DNA of 64,000 bases from Acanthopleura granulata (GCA_016165875.1 JABBOT010000005.1:28415943-28479942); one strand, 5' to 3'; shown: positions 25,535-35,746, numbered from the stretch's first letter. Notes: generated from the sequence alone by a model not told the origin. Numbers and translations are program-made.

Positions 25535-26350
25535 ATGTTTTATATGACGTTACCGAGCAACAGCTCGAAGGACTATTTCCCAAATAATACATCAGCTAAT
25601 TACACAACTCAACTACCTAGGCCAATTCATCTCTCAGCTGACTGGGAGTGTGGTTTAGTGGAAATACAGTATCCGCGATTGTGGTCTAATGTCTCAGTTG
25701 GTGAGATCTGGTTTACGGTGCACAAGGGCGATCTCGTTCGTAACGAGCGAGTTGTATTACCCAAAGGATATTACCCGACACCGGAAGCTATCACCTCAGC
25801 CCTCAACGCCCAACTGATGAATAGCAATAGAGCTTTTCTTAGACCTAAAGCAGGTGAAATTGTGTTTGGCCATTATAGGGCTTCTGAAAAATATACACTG
25901 GAATTTAAATCACGCCAAACTGTAAGTTTTAGTCCACGCTTACGTGAAACGTTTGGTCTCACCCATGGGAATACGCAGATAACGGGAGAGGAAGAAAACA
26001 GATCACGCCAAACTGTAAGTTCTAGCCCGCACTTACTCGATGGGAATACGGAGAGAAAGAAAAGATCCACTTTGATTCGACTCAGGCGACACGGACGGTC
26101 CCCACCCTTTACCTCGTGTAGTAGGGGATGTATTAGCCCCACTACTCCGCACAGTAGCTGTTCGTGGGACGTCTGGAGATCATGTTAGCAAGTCCTTTTC
26201 ACGTATTAAGTATGTTCCTGTACTCAAGAAGAGTTTTTCGACCATTGAAATAGATATTAGGGATGACAGAGGTAATCCCGTCCCATTTATGAAGGGAAAG
26301 TGTTGGTAACACTTCATTTTCGAGAGAGGCGGAGTCTATCTCTTCTCTAA
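25535..26350 (+). pseudogene. Penton-like single-jelly-roll capsid protein, frameshifted
   Basis: Opens with MFYMTLPSNSSKDYFPNNTS, a hallmark start of the minor capsid/penton-like protein of Mavericks, and stays open for about 190 meaningful codons. An internal imperfect repeat (SRQTVSFSPRL and SRQTVSSSPHL) lies near residues 128-165. Near 26112 the left copy lacks 23 bp present on the right. The conserved C-terminal part (VVGDVLAPLLRTVAVRG through FSRIKYVPVLKKSF) continues in another frame to about 26308, and a last short segment is in a third frame. The role would be the icosahedral vertex capsomer, inferred from the family. Confidence 0.75.
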
Positions 26351-26399
26351 CAAGTGACAAAAAAATCCCCCCCCCCAAAAAAAAATTCAAAAAACTTGA

Positions 26400-26450
26400 C
26401 TCTGACCGCACGAGGATTCGAACCTGTGATCTTCCACTTGCTCATACAGG
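26400..26450 (-). other. tRNA-like T-arm remnant
   Basis: On the minus strand there is GGTTCGAATCC, a perfect RNA polymerase III B-box/T-loop, preceded by GATCACA and followed by TCGTGCGGTCA. No A-box or matching acceptor 5' strand was found, so this is not a tRNA gene. It sits exactly between the penton-like and pVI-like genes in both copies. Confidence 0.45.
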
Positions 26451-26924
26451 GTGCCAGATACGCATCAACCTTACACCACGTACTACTGCAACCAGGTTGG
26501 GGGCGGTAATTTCCCTGTCTTGCATGGGGCTCCGATACAACGAGGTCATGGATTAGGGAATGTTCTAGGTGCTCTTATCAAAGGGCCTCTGGTGCCCATT
26601 GATAGGAAAAACGGTGCTAGGGACGGCTCTGGGGGTTGCTGGTGATACGCTGTTTCGCGGCAAGTCACCGAAGGAAGCCCTGAAACAACGTAGTAAGGCT
26701 GCAGGTAAACGTCGAGTGCTAAACGTGCGCTGGCGAGGGAAGTCCCTCGTATTCTCGGTGTATTTACACCTGGGGCAGGGCGACGCCTACCTGGTAAACC
26801 AGTTCACCGGCGCCGTATAAAAAGCCCTGCTGCACGTCACCTCATCACTCAGCGTAGAAGCCGTGTTGGAGCACACACGGGCCGCAAGCGATCAGCGAGA
26901 CTCCCCAGAGATATTTTCGCATAA
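26451..26924 (+). pseudogene. Glycine-rich pVI-like capsid protein, frameshifted
   Basis: The reading starts with tyrosine-rich sequence, then VGGGNFPVLHGAPIQRGHGL and GNVLGALIKGPLVP. It shifts frame near 26600 into GKTVLGTALGVAGDTLFRGK and again near 26740 into an Arg-rich tail ending RDIFA at 26924. A short Gly-rich amphipathic start and an RDIFx end are typical of the Maverick protein compared with adenovirus protein VI; that comparison is weak. The right copy starts with ATG (58429), but the left has AGG at that place, so the start is lost here. Confidence 0.6.
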
Positions 26925-26943
26925 CACCCATATCCATCCTACC

Positions 26944-28267
26944 ATGGTTTTACAGCACCCAAATTCTGCCCCATCAGGGAACAGTGAATTTGATTTGTAG
27001 ACTTTACCGCCGATTCAAAAGTGTACACGAAGGGCGATGGGATACCTACAACCCTACTGCCAGCATTGTGGACGGTGGACCTGTAGAATTTTTTATTAGC
27101 AACGGAGATCGAGACAAATACTTGGACTTGGCAAACTCTTATTTGTACGTGAAAGCCAAAATAGTGAAAGGTAACGGGGATGATTTGCCAGAGAATGCTG
27201 CCGCGGCACCTGTTAATTTGTGGCTACATTCCCTGTGGCAGAAAGTAGACATCGCTATCAAAGATAAATTGAGTACTCCGCCAACGAATATGTAGGCCTA
27301 CCCGTACCGTGCGTACATAGAAACCTTACTTAGCTACGGGCAAGAAGCTGAAAGAACTTGGTTGAAAGGAAGTGGATGGTATAAGGATACTTCTCGACAA
27401 ATGGAGACTAAAACTATTCAAAACGACGGATTTCACAGACGAAGGGTTTTGGCTGCTGGAAGTCGATCGATTAATATGATGGGGAGATTACATTGTGACT
27501 TGTTTCAACAAGATCGCTATTTGTTAAACAATGTCACGGTTCGAGTCCGTTTGACCAGGAGCGGAAACAGCTTTGCAATTATATCAACTCTCCGACATGG
27601 ACAAGGAGACGATGCACAGGAGGCTGATTACAAGACAGTCCTTGAGGAAGTGACAATGTTTATACGGAAAATCACAGTCACCCCAGGTGTTCTGCTAGGC
27701 CATTTGAAAGCCTTGGAGAAAGCCCCAGCCAAGTACCCGATTCGACGTGTATTGACCAAGTATTTCAACGTAGGTGTAGGACATACCACAGTGAATGAGC
27801 AAAACCTATTTTTAGGCACTCTTCCCCAGCGTCTCGTCATAGGGTGTATACAAAACACGACATTTAACGGACGATATGATGAAAATCCCTTCGCATTCAA
27901 CCCTCTTAACATAAACTACGTCGTCTTACACGTGAACCGGCGTCAGATACCAGCCAAGCCACTCACCCCAAATTTTCCAGCTCATAATTACATCCGTTCT
28001 TATATGAACTTATTCGCTGCCACGGGTAAAGTTGGGTTACATGCCGGAAATGATATCAAATATACCGATTTCGGAGCAGGGTACACTCTGTTCGCTTTTG
28101 ATTTGACCGCTCCCCAGCACGATGACCAACAGTTGAACGTCAGTCAGAAGGGTGATCTCCGCTTGGAAATGCGATTTTCCCAACCTCTACTTCAATCTAC
28201 TACTATCATTTGCTACGCCGAATTCCAAAATATCATTGAGATTGATGATTCGTACAGTCTTGTGTGA
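26944..28267 (+). pseudogene. Major capsid protein (hexon-like, double jelly roll), disrupted
   Basis: About 440 codons. N-terminal landmarks are SVHEGRWDTYNPTASIVDGG, then DLANSYLYVKAKIV. The middle has SINMMGRLHCDLFQQDRYLL and the C-terminus YIRSYMNLFAATGK, FAFDLTAPQ and a final DSYSLV. This is the family often annotated after C. elegans F54H12.2. Three lesions are visible: TAG at codon 19 (left only; TGG on the right), a +1/-1 frameshift near 27020 (shared) and an in-frame TAG at 27293-27295 (shared). From 27296 to 28267 the frame is open. The protein would build the capsid shell. Confidence 0.88.
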
Positions 28268-28284
28268 TTTCACCAATTAAACAA

Positions 28285-28350
28285 AATCGACATTGACCAC
28301 TCCAGGATTTGAACTTCCACCCTCGACCAGGTCCTCATAATTCTAACAGA
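28285..28350 (-). other. tRNA-like T-loop remnant between capsid and protease genes
   Basis: On the minus strand GGAAGTTCAAATCCTGGAG resembles a T-arm and is followed by TGGTCA. Stem pairing is poor and no A-box was found. The same sequence is present in the right copy (about 55688-55753). Confidence 0.3.
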
Positions 28351-28358
28351 TGACGTCA
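28351..28358. promoter_or_regulatory. CRE-like TGACGTCA overlapping the protease start
   Basis: The palindrome TGACGTCA ends on the first base of the protease ATG. The same motif occurs twice in the element's terminal region. A regulatory role is an inference. Confidence 0.35.
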
Positions 28359-28888
28359 TGAACAGCCAACAATTATTACAATGTCTTCAAGCGGATCCTT
28401 ATACACGTGACTTGGTGAAAGGTGTGCTCCCTTGGAATCATTTACCTGCACGAATGCCACATCTACCTGCTATATATATATTAAACACCGATCCCAGTAC
28501 GAAACCTGGTATACATTGGAATGCATTATATATAGATTATGAGGAAACCACACATCACTTGTCTGGATATTATTTTGACTCTTATGCGCTTCCACCCTGG
28601 CGTAAGGCGGTAGAGACATGGCTAAATCGGAGTACGAACCATTGGCAATCGAATCACCCTCCTATACAATGCTTAAATACCGATGTGTGCGGTCAGTATT
28701 GTTTGTATTTTGCGCTCCCTGGAGCGAGAGGACGAACAATGAACTGTATTACGCAAACATTTAATTCTCCACCTAAGATTATACCAATGATCTATTGGTT
28801 TATGACTGGGCCGAAAGAATGTTCGGTATCCACCCACCTTTCTTTGGTGATTACAAAACATAGATGTCCATTGTTACGAAGATTGTAA
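28358..28888 (+). CDS. Adenain-like cysteine protease
   Basis: An intact 176-residue protein of the adenovirus maturation protease family (C5-like), expected to cleave capsid precursors in assembling virions. Candidate active-site residues are His53 (GIHWNALYID), Asp74 (YYFDSYALPP), Gln104 and Cys111 (IQCLNTDVCGQYCLYFA). The Gln-to-Cys spacing of 7 equals that of adenain Gln115-Cys122. The right copy (55150-55680) differs by one residue (Asn99 to Thr). A polyadenylation signal AATAAA overlaps the stop codon. It is convergent with the polymerase gene. It is striking that this gene is open while neighbouring capsid genes are broken. Confidence 0.9.
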   Translation: MNSQQLLQCLQADPYTRDLVKGVLPWNHLPARMPHLPAIYILNTDPSTKPGIHWNALYIDYEETTHHLSGYYFDSYALPPWRKAVETWLNRSTNHWQSNHPPIQCLNTDVCGQYCLYFALPGARGRTMNCITQTFNSPPKIIPMIYWFMTGPKECSVSTHLSLVITKHRCPLLRRL

Positions 28889-28892
28889 TAAA
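28887..28892 (+). terminator. Polyadenylation signal AATAAA overlapping protease stop
   Basis: AATAAA begins at the second base of the TAA stop of the protease gene. Confidence 0.5.
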
Positions 28893-29165
28893 TCATAACT
28901 GAATTAAATCACCAGTTAATCAGACATTTTTTTATCTATTCTTCCATGTTTATTGTTGTTGTACAAACAGATGCTTATAACAAGGAATATGTTAGTATAG
29001 TGTTGCACAGAGGCTGTATTTTTGCTGATTAGAACAATGCATATATACATTGGCGAGTGTTGTTAAAAAGAAATGACATGTTTAATTCCAGTTGTTTGTT
29101 CTTGTTTATTGAACCAAATGATTAATAAAAATTGAGATCTCACCAAAATAACATGTTTTCTTTGT
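28893..29165. other. Convergent intergenic spacer
   Basis: AT-rich sequence between the protease and polymerase 3' ends, nearly identical in the right copy. No gene is seen. Confidence 0.6.
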
Positions 29166-29171
29166 TTTATT
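29166..29171 (-). terminator. Polyadenylation signal AATAAA at polymerase stop
   Basis: On the minus strand AATAAA starts inside the polymerase stop codon (TAA, 29173-29171). This mirrors the arrangement at the protease end. Confidence 0.5.
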
Positions 29172-32100
29172 TACAAAATATTCAGAATCTTAAAATATAT
29201 TTCCATATGTATCAAAATATCCAGGTAAGTCGTGCTTACCCCATCAGGCAAAATCTTACGTTTAGCATAAAAATACGTGAAAGCGTCCTTATGCTGTGTA
29301 TAGGAACACATTTGATGTCCATGTACACGCATGCCACGATTGACTCCCGCTGCACTTCGTCCTTCCTGGAGCACCGAGAGATACAAATCCTTTTGAGCAC
29401 TGTGACGGTTTACTGCTTTGCAGGAAAATTTATCACCATCCCCACTGTCCCCAGCGTAGCAGTAATACGTTTTCGAACATAAAGCGATAATACCATCTCC
29501 ACTCCATTCTACTTTAAACAGAGCAGGCGTACGTTTGTAATGCTGATAATAATCCCGACGAGGTAACCAGCGGTCACGTTCAGCCTCGTAAGCTTCTCGC
29601 AGATCGGGTTTAACCAAGGATTCCCAATTAGGGTCCGATCATGCAATGTATGCTGAATCTGTATCTGTCTCCACGAGTTGATAATCACTGGAATGAAAAT
29701 ATTTTCCCAGGAAATCGTAATAGAATTCCAGCATGTGGAGTTTGGCATACTGATATACCATACACTTATCTGTAAGGGTAAATTATATGAGATCCGTTAC
29801 TTAGAGCACGTGACCTCATAGGTATCATCACCAATTTCCTCCACGTTAATACATGCATCTGAATTGACTAATTTCCGAGCTTTCTCTAGCGTGCACACTT
29901 TCACATTCACATGACCATCTTGATTAGTAATTGTCTTTCTATATCCCGAATTTCCTAATAGCTTCATCGTTTCACCTATTAACACCTTGCTAGGATCTAC
30001 ATCCCCTCGACGTCCTGCTTGAGTCACGTGACCAGGAAAGATGCCAAAACAGGTTTCAGGTGTGTATTGAACAGCTTGATACACCGAATTACAACCAGTC
30101 CATGAGCCAAATACCATCTTTGCAGAGGGCTGCCCAAGAGAATGTTCGTCCGACACATACTTCCGAATAATGTACGGCGGGGCTGGCTCATATTATTATT
30201 GACGTTGGCATATTCTTTCATACTCGGACCGATATCTTCTACAGTGGCATTTGCGTTTTTAAACATCGCCGGACATTCAGCGAAAGTTGATAATATTTCT
30301 TGGGGGACATGAATGTCACATTCCACACACCCATACAGTTGCTGGTCCATAACTGATTTTAATAATTGATCTTCAGTAAGATGAGCTGGTGGGGGAGTAT
30401 AGTAATGTCGGAGAAATGACTGATGGGCAGGGTCAGTCTGCTTTTGCTGAAGAAAAAAACATTCCCATGTTTCCACAACCTGGAAGCTGAGATGCTCGAA
30501 ATATGCTCCGTGCTCATTCGTCTCGTTCTGAAGTTCTTCCGGTGAAAGACCACGCCTAGTGTTATGGCGGAGCTCACCTGTTGAAGTATAGTTGAGATGA
30601 CACCAATGGAAATGCCAGTAACATCCCTGGAACTGCAATGATACAAGCATACATATATATAAGTATAAACCATGGACATTGTTTTATATATATATATATA
30701 TATATTCCACATGTTATAAATTATAACGCTACATTTACCCAATCTTTTTTTCATACATACACAATTATTTTATACATATTACATATACATGACATACTAA
30801 ATTACCTGGAAAATAATGCGTCGACCATTCACCACAGCAAAGCCGTCAACAGGGAGCCGACGATCGCCAATTCTCCGTTCCACATCGTTCAGCCGATGAC
30901 GAATAGGGCCGCTCAGCTGAGCCGCTTAACAGTCCAGCCACTGTTCAGCCAGTCGAGGTTTTTTGGACTCCTTCGGATAAAAATTTATAGTGTCTTGTCT
31001 CTCTTCTTCTATGGGTAGCCAGCGGATGTAATGAACAGCCGGCATAGGTGATGCCAAGCAAGCTAGGTAAAAAGCATTAGCGTCAAAGCCGACAGTACAG
31101 TGGCATAATTTCCATCCCCTTATACAAGTCACTCCCCTCTCATGATAGCGATGACAAACAATACTTGGTCCCCCGACAATATTCGATCTCAGACATTGAT
31201 AAAATCCTTTATCCGCTTCTCCTGTTAAAGAAAAGTAAGTTGGGAGATTTTGAAGCAAGTAACGTAACGTGACCCCAGGAACACTAATGCAGTCTTTAAA
31301 TATATCTACACGCATGGTTTGATAAAACGCTGACATCCTTCCCAAAGGTTCAAGAAATGGAATGACGTCGAGATTATTGTACCAAATCAGAAAATCACGA
31401 ATGGTCCTCATTCCATGTGATTGCCACACATTCTCCAAAGCACGGTAATCTTGTTCAGAGCAAAAAGTCCCTTTTAAATTGTTATGGAAAACTTCACGAG
31501 GCGGCAGAGTTGTCATCTAAACGTGCTAAACTCTCCACGTATTCGTAACAAAACTGTCCTTTGGTCACTTGACATTAATAAGCTTTGACCCATTTATCAT
31601 AACTATAAATCGGGGCTAAATAATTTCGTACGTCTAAAAATCTCAGCTGACCTGTAGACACGCTCATGTGATCATTATTCCGCTTGACAACGTATTTTAA
31701 CTCATCCGTTTTCACTAAATACGAATACACCTGTCGTTTTATTAAATTAAAATCATATTTCCCAGAATTAAAACCCAAAACAGGGAGTTCGGCCAGGTAT
31801 GTTAAATCGCTCCTTAAGTTTTTCTGTGTAAGATTTCTTTTTCGTTTCGCTGGTAAAGACACATAGTGTGGCTATACCTATATACTCACCCAAGCTGTCT
31901 AACACGTGATGATAATGTTGACACAACAGCTTAAAACTAGCTTCACTGATCTCAGTGAGATACGCCATCATAGTTTCAATTAAAGCGTGAGTATCACCCG
32001 TTGATACAAAACACATCGGTTTGTCATATCCAGGAACGTTACTGTTAACAGACACGCTCATGGGAATATGGAAGGTAGTCCATTCTATGTTTTCACCCCT

Positions 32101-33463
32101 GTTAGCCGCAAAAGGATCTAATTTTTGGAGATATGCCTCAAAATCAAAACAAGCTCTATATCGGAAATACCTGTCCTCTTCAGTGACATCAATAATTCCT
32201 TCGTCAGCTAACTCCTCGAAAACAGTGGGTTTGTTTTTAAACACATCGCCTGGATACACTCGTTTGATAACTCCAGCACAAGTCCGCGCATGGCGTTTTA
32301 ATTTGCAGGCCTTGGGAAATGCTTTATGACAAACCCCGCACAGATAAGAACGAGTGTATAAATTCATATCTTTCACCACGCTAAAATGCTTCTCGTGTAA
32401 ATTAAGAGTCAAAGTAGTAGCGTATCGCTTGGTAGACCGATAAAGAATCTCAGCGCACACATCTTTATCAGTACTACCAGTTCATACACAAATATGTTTA
32501 CGTTAAATAAATCCTCCAGAAAAGGCAGTTCGCTGAGTGGGACACCTCGGAAATACCTGGCTTCCATACCTTTAGCTTTCAAGTAAATTTTTAAATAACC
32601 CTTAGCTTTAACACTACAGTGTTTGGGGTTAGCGTTGTCTAGGTGAAAGGCTAAGCAACGGAAGAAACGCAAATGATTATCGTAAGCACCATGTCCTCCA
32701 CTCACCATGCTGTACAAGACTCTATTATTCCGCACGTGCGCAGGTTAATCTACTGGTGCACCGATGGGTGTGACATGTGGTTTATGCACAAAAAACGCAA
32801 CATTTGTCACACTGTCTACCAACCATTTGGTATTTGGGCGCTGTTGCCGGGCGGATTCGATCGGTTTGATAGCTGACAAATCAGCAGTCAGTGTTTGTAT
32901 ATCTCCATAGGTGTGAACATACCGACATTCTGAGAGTATTCTTGTATTTGTACTCGGATAGAAATAATGCAATTGGTCCGCATCTCGGTGACGTAAAATG
33001 AAGCTAGGTTGATACGGAAAGCTAAAGGCTGGTCGAGAAACACCTGTTCCAGGTGTGTAGCTAAAGGATAGAGTCCCTTAAGTCGGAAATTATACTCATC
33101 CTGCAAAGGCCGATGGCGATGAATTTGCTGGCGGATAGCGCCCCAGTGGTGTTGATATATATGACGTAATGCTGGGTCTGTAGGTACCTCATCATATGAA
33201 GGTGTGATGGGGTCCGAGCGAAATGAATTAGGGCCGTTATTGATGTTAACCTGACCCTTTACATTACCGACAGAGGCGGTATGAAATTCACCCTGATCAT
33301 CTACGTCGCTATCTGGCCCCAGCCGACTAAACACAGCCTCAGGTGAGGGCGGTTGATTGACAAGTGAGAGTGATGAGGAGCTCTCGGATCTAGCAGCAGG
33401 CTGACCCCGGCGCTTTGATGCTGAAGCGGTTACACGACCTCTAGTGTGTGAAATGGGCTGCTC
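29171..33463 (-). pseudogene. Protein-primed family B DNA polymerase (left copy), disrupted
   Basis: Minus strand. A TATACAG acceptor-like site precedes 33463. Landmarks in order: an N-terminal region; a C2H2-like finger CGVCHKAFPKACKLKRHART (about 32340-32280); exonuclease motif I in CFDFEAYL (near 32145); Exo II in LGFNSGKYDFN (near 31785); polymerase motif A in GFDANAFYL (near 31084); a phase-0 intron (30805-30633); motif B in LLGNSGYRKTITN (near 29955, with Arg where the family usually has Gly); and motif C TDTDS immediately before an in-frame TGA (29641-29639). Other lesions are frameshifts near 32980, 32460 and 30180 and stops near 32745 and 30925. It would replicate the element from terminal-protein primers and is inactive here. 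Confidence 0.88.
30633..30805 (-). other. Spliceosomal intron inside the polymerase gene
   Basis: Donor CAG|GTAATT and acceptor ATTGCAG flank 173 bp containing a TA microsatellite. Joining the ends keeps the frame (phase 0), running from a RIIFQ end into FQGCYWHFHW. The right copy has the same boundaries with a 296 bp intron. Confidence 0.7.
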
Positions 33464-33699
33464 CTGTATAACAAAAAAAAAAGAAGAAAATCATAAAATA
33501 TACCAAATCTTACGTTTCAAGGGAAGCAACTCGTACTGGCATAGTCCTACTATTTAATAGCTTGACGTATGTAAATATAACATATATAATATATATAATA
33601 CATATAATAATATATACATATATATGATATAAGATAAATATAACACACAAAGTGTATACCTTATCAGTTTAACCTAGAACACAGGTGAGAACGGACCTC

Positions 33700-33885
33700 A
33701 TGCCTCTCAAGAAGAAACGAAATTTATCCAGGAAATACAATACATACAAACGCCGAGCTCGGAGGAAGAAGAAGACTTGGGGAAATAATTTACAACTAGT
33801 TGTGTGGCGAAAATTCCGACATCGGAAACTGAGAAATAGCTATGAATCACCTGGAGATTTCTACGATCGTGTGACCCATACCTAG
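33700..33885 (+). CDS. Small Lys/Arg-rich protein (left copy only)
   Basis: 61 residues from the ATG at 33700 (MPLKKKRNLSRKYNTYKRRA), about one third basic, ending in YESPGDFYDRVTHT. An in-frame ATG 15 bp upstream is also possible. The composition suits a DNA-binding or condensing peptide, but no family is recognised. It lies in a 1.5 kb block missing from the right copy, divergent from the polymerase. Confidence 0.4.
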   Translation: MPLKKKRNLSRKYNTYKRRARRKKKTWGNNLQLVVWRKFRHRKLRNSYESPGDFYDRVTHT

Positions 33886-34353
33886 TGATTTTTGACAACC
33901 AAACGAAAACAAACGGACCAACCAACCAACCAACCAACCCCTACCTGAACATAGACCTTATAAAATAAAGGTCGCCCTATTCTGTCGAAAGAGTCTTTCT
34001 AATAGAAAAGCACTACATTATTTTCACAGTTACTGATTTGTCTTTTATATGTGTAAAATAATTAATATATGTTTTGTGTTATGTACATCGTAATTATACT
34101 CTATTATGTATAAACAGATTGTATTATGTCTGTATTATTAAATTTTATATGTGTGCCGGAATATATATGCATGTGGGTATTTAAAATACCCAGTTCACAT
34201 AGGCGATATCGCTATGTTAGTAAAACACAGGGACTGAAAAGCAGCTGCTGGTACGGTATAGTCCCTATCATCCAATCAGATGCATGGGATTTTGCTCTCT
34301 ATTCGGTCCGCAGTGTTTGGATTGCTGTCAAACTTTACCAGCCGCCCAATTCA

Positions 34354-34360
34354 TATAAAA
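34354..34360 (+). promoter_or_regulatory. TATA box of accessory gene
   Basis: TATAAAA followed by GGG, 33 bp before the ATG at 34387. A CCAAT motif lies about 80 bp upstream (near 34271). A similar CCAAT arrangement recurs near 35250. Confidence 0.5.
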
Positions 34361-34386
34361 GGGAAACTCAGTTACATGCACTCATT

Positions 34387-34686
34387 ATGCAGAATTTTAT
34401 CGGAGCGATTATGCAAAGGAGCAAGGGGAGAAGACAAGGTGAATCACCATTCCATTTCACACTGCGGAAATGGATGGAAATACTGGAAGCCCGGTACAAA
34501 GAACTGGATGAAATCCTCAAGCAAGCCTTAACAGGCGACGGCGGGCTCTTCGGAGAGAAGCAAATGATAGAGGTGCAGGAGGCTCGCTCCGCATTGGAAT
34601 ACGCACGGAAAAAGTTACATAAACCCAGACGTACGTTACGGGAGCATAGCCACCAGACCCAAGCTACGGTTCCGCATGAAAGCTGA
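34387..34686 (+). CDS. Maverick accessory protein 1 (unknown function)
   Basis: 99 residues from the ATG at 34387, chosen because a TATA box lies just upstream; the next Met (34411) is equally possible. Segments such as FHFTLRKWMEILEARYKELD and QMIEVQEARSALEYARKKL are strongly helical and charged, suggesting a small coiled-coil or regulatory protein. It resembles the broken gene at 35830 in layout (basic N-terminus, two charged helices, Arg-rich end), so the two may be paralogues. It lies in the block missing from the right copy. Function unknown. Confidence 0.5.
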   Translation: MQNFIGAIMQRSKGRRQGESPFHFTLRKWMEILEARYKELDEILKQALTGDGGLFGEKQMIEVQEARSALEYARKKLHKPRRTLREHSHQTQATVPHES

Positions 34687-34989
34687 GCTAAGCTAAGCTA
34701 ATCTAAGCTACCCCACCGTCTCCAACAGCCCTTGTAAGAGCTAACCAATTTTCCCGAAAGTTATATATATATGTATATATGGGTTATGTATGTTTAATTT
34801 AATGTCTTTGATTTTGCTCGATTTATGTAAAACAAAACCAAAATTAATCATTCACATTCAACCCCGTTTGATCTTTTTGACAGGGATGTAGATACATGCG
34901 CATACAGCCAATTATACCAGATTTTCATCCGCATATAACGCTCGCATTTACATCTATGCTAGAAAAAACACATTATGTGTATTACGACC

Positions 34990-35735
34990 GTGTATATATC
35001 CTTTCTAATTATTAAATTTATATGTCAAAACTAAATGCTGATATTTTCACACTGCATTTGTTTTTTTATATTTCTGTACATACATGTAAGCTATTGATAT
35101 CTCTCTATATGCACGCATAGTCCTGTGTATTGTATGACCCCGCGAGAGCGAAACATGGTTTTTAAACATACTATAAACCAACCGCTATGCTATAGTGAAA
35201 CACAAGGATTGAAAATTTCCTAGCACTGCTCAGACATCGCCCACTATCGACCAATCAGAAGAGTGGAATTTCCCCTACCTCCAGCTCGTACCGATAAGCA
35301 TACATCTGGTGTTTTGCTTCTCTAGGGGTGTAAAACACGACTTATCTCTTTACCTCTTTCATATTTTATACCCACGCTGACGAATCATGTATATTAAGAA
35401 CTTCTATTTTTTAAATTTTAAGATTATATCTAAATAAAACTTGATATTTAACGGTATATTCTTATATTTCCATCCAAAAAAGAGACACGGTAAAAACGCA
35501 ATGCTTGTAAATGCAGAAAGCCCACGTGACGGCTATAAACCAATGAGAAATGGTGAAATTGCTCTCTCTGACCGTCGCGCTTTTTTGGTATGCTACTGCT
35601 GCCGGAGTTTACAAGCGCCGGTATATTTATTTATAAAAACAACTCCCGGAGTACACCCGAGCGCGTATTTTTTTTTCTTCACCGATCACCGCTCAGATAA
35701 TTCCAAAACCACTGCTCTCGTTTAGATCCGCGCTG
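34990..35735. other. AT-rich regulatory spacer
   Basis: No gene is recognised. The stretch aligns with right-copy sequence (about 50215-50930) and contains a CCAATCAG motif near 35250 upstream of the next accessory gene. Confidence 0.4.
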
Positions 35736-35739
35736 CTAT

Positions 35740-35746
35740 TATATAG
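35740..35746 (+). promoter_or_regulatory. TATA-like box of accessory gene 2
   Basis: TATATAG lies 84 bp upstream of the ATG at 35830. The mirrored copy keeps TATATAG near 50215. Confidence 0.4.

Larger units (their letters stand above)
17188..29720. repeat. Outer inverted-repeat arm, left (near-identical tract)
   Basis: This tract pairs with 54315-64000 on the opposite strand. Paired positions sum to about 81186 for 17.2-19.6 kb, 84900 for 23.3-26.1 kb, 84877 for 26.1-27.9 kb and 84038 for 28.0-29.7 kb. The steps are explained by the Harbinger insertion (left), a 23 bp deletion (left) and the solo LTR (right). Compared stretches differ at 0-2% of positions. The outer limit lies beyond the window on the right. 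Confidence 0.9.

Noticed and set aside
27628..27912. 94-codon ORF antisense to the capsid gene, present in both arms
   Set aside because: Shadow frame of the conserved capsid sequence, with no independent motif.
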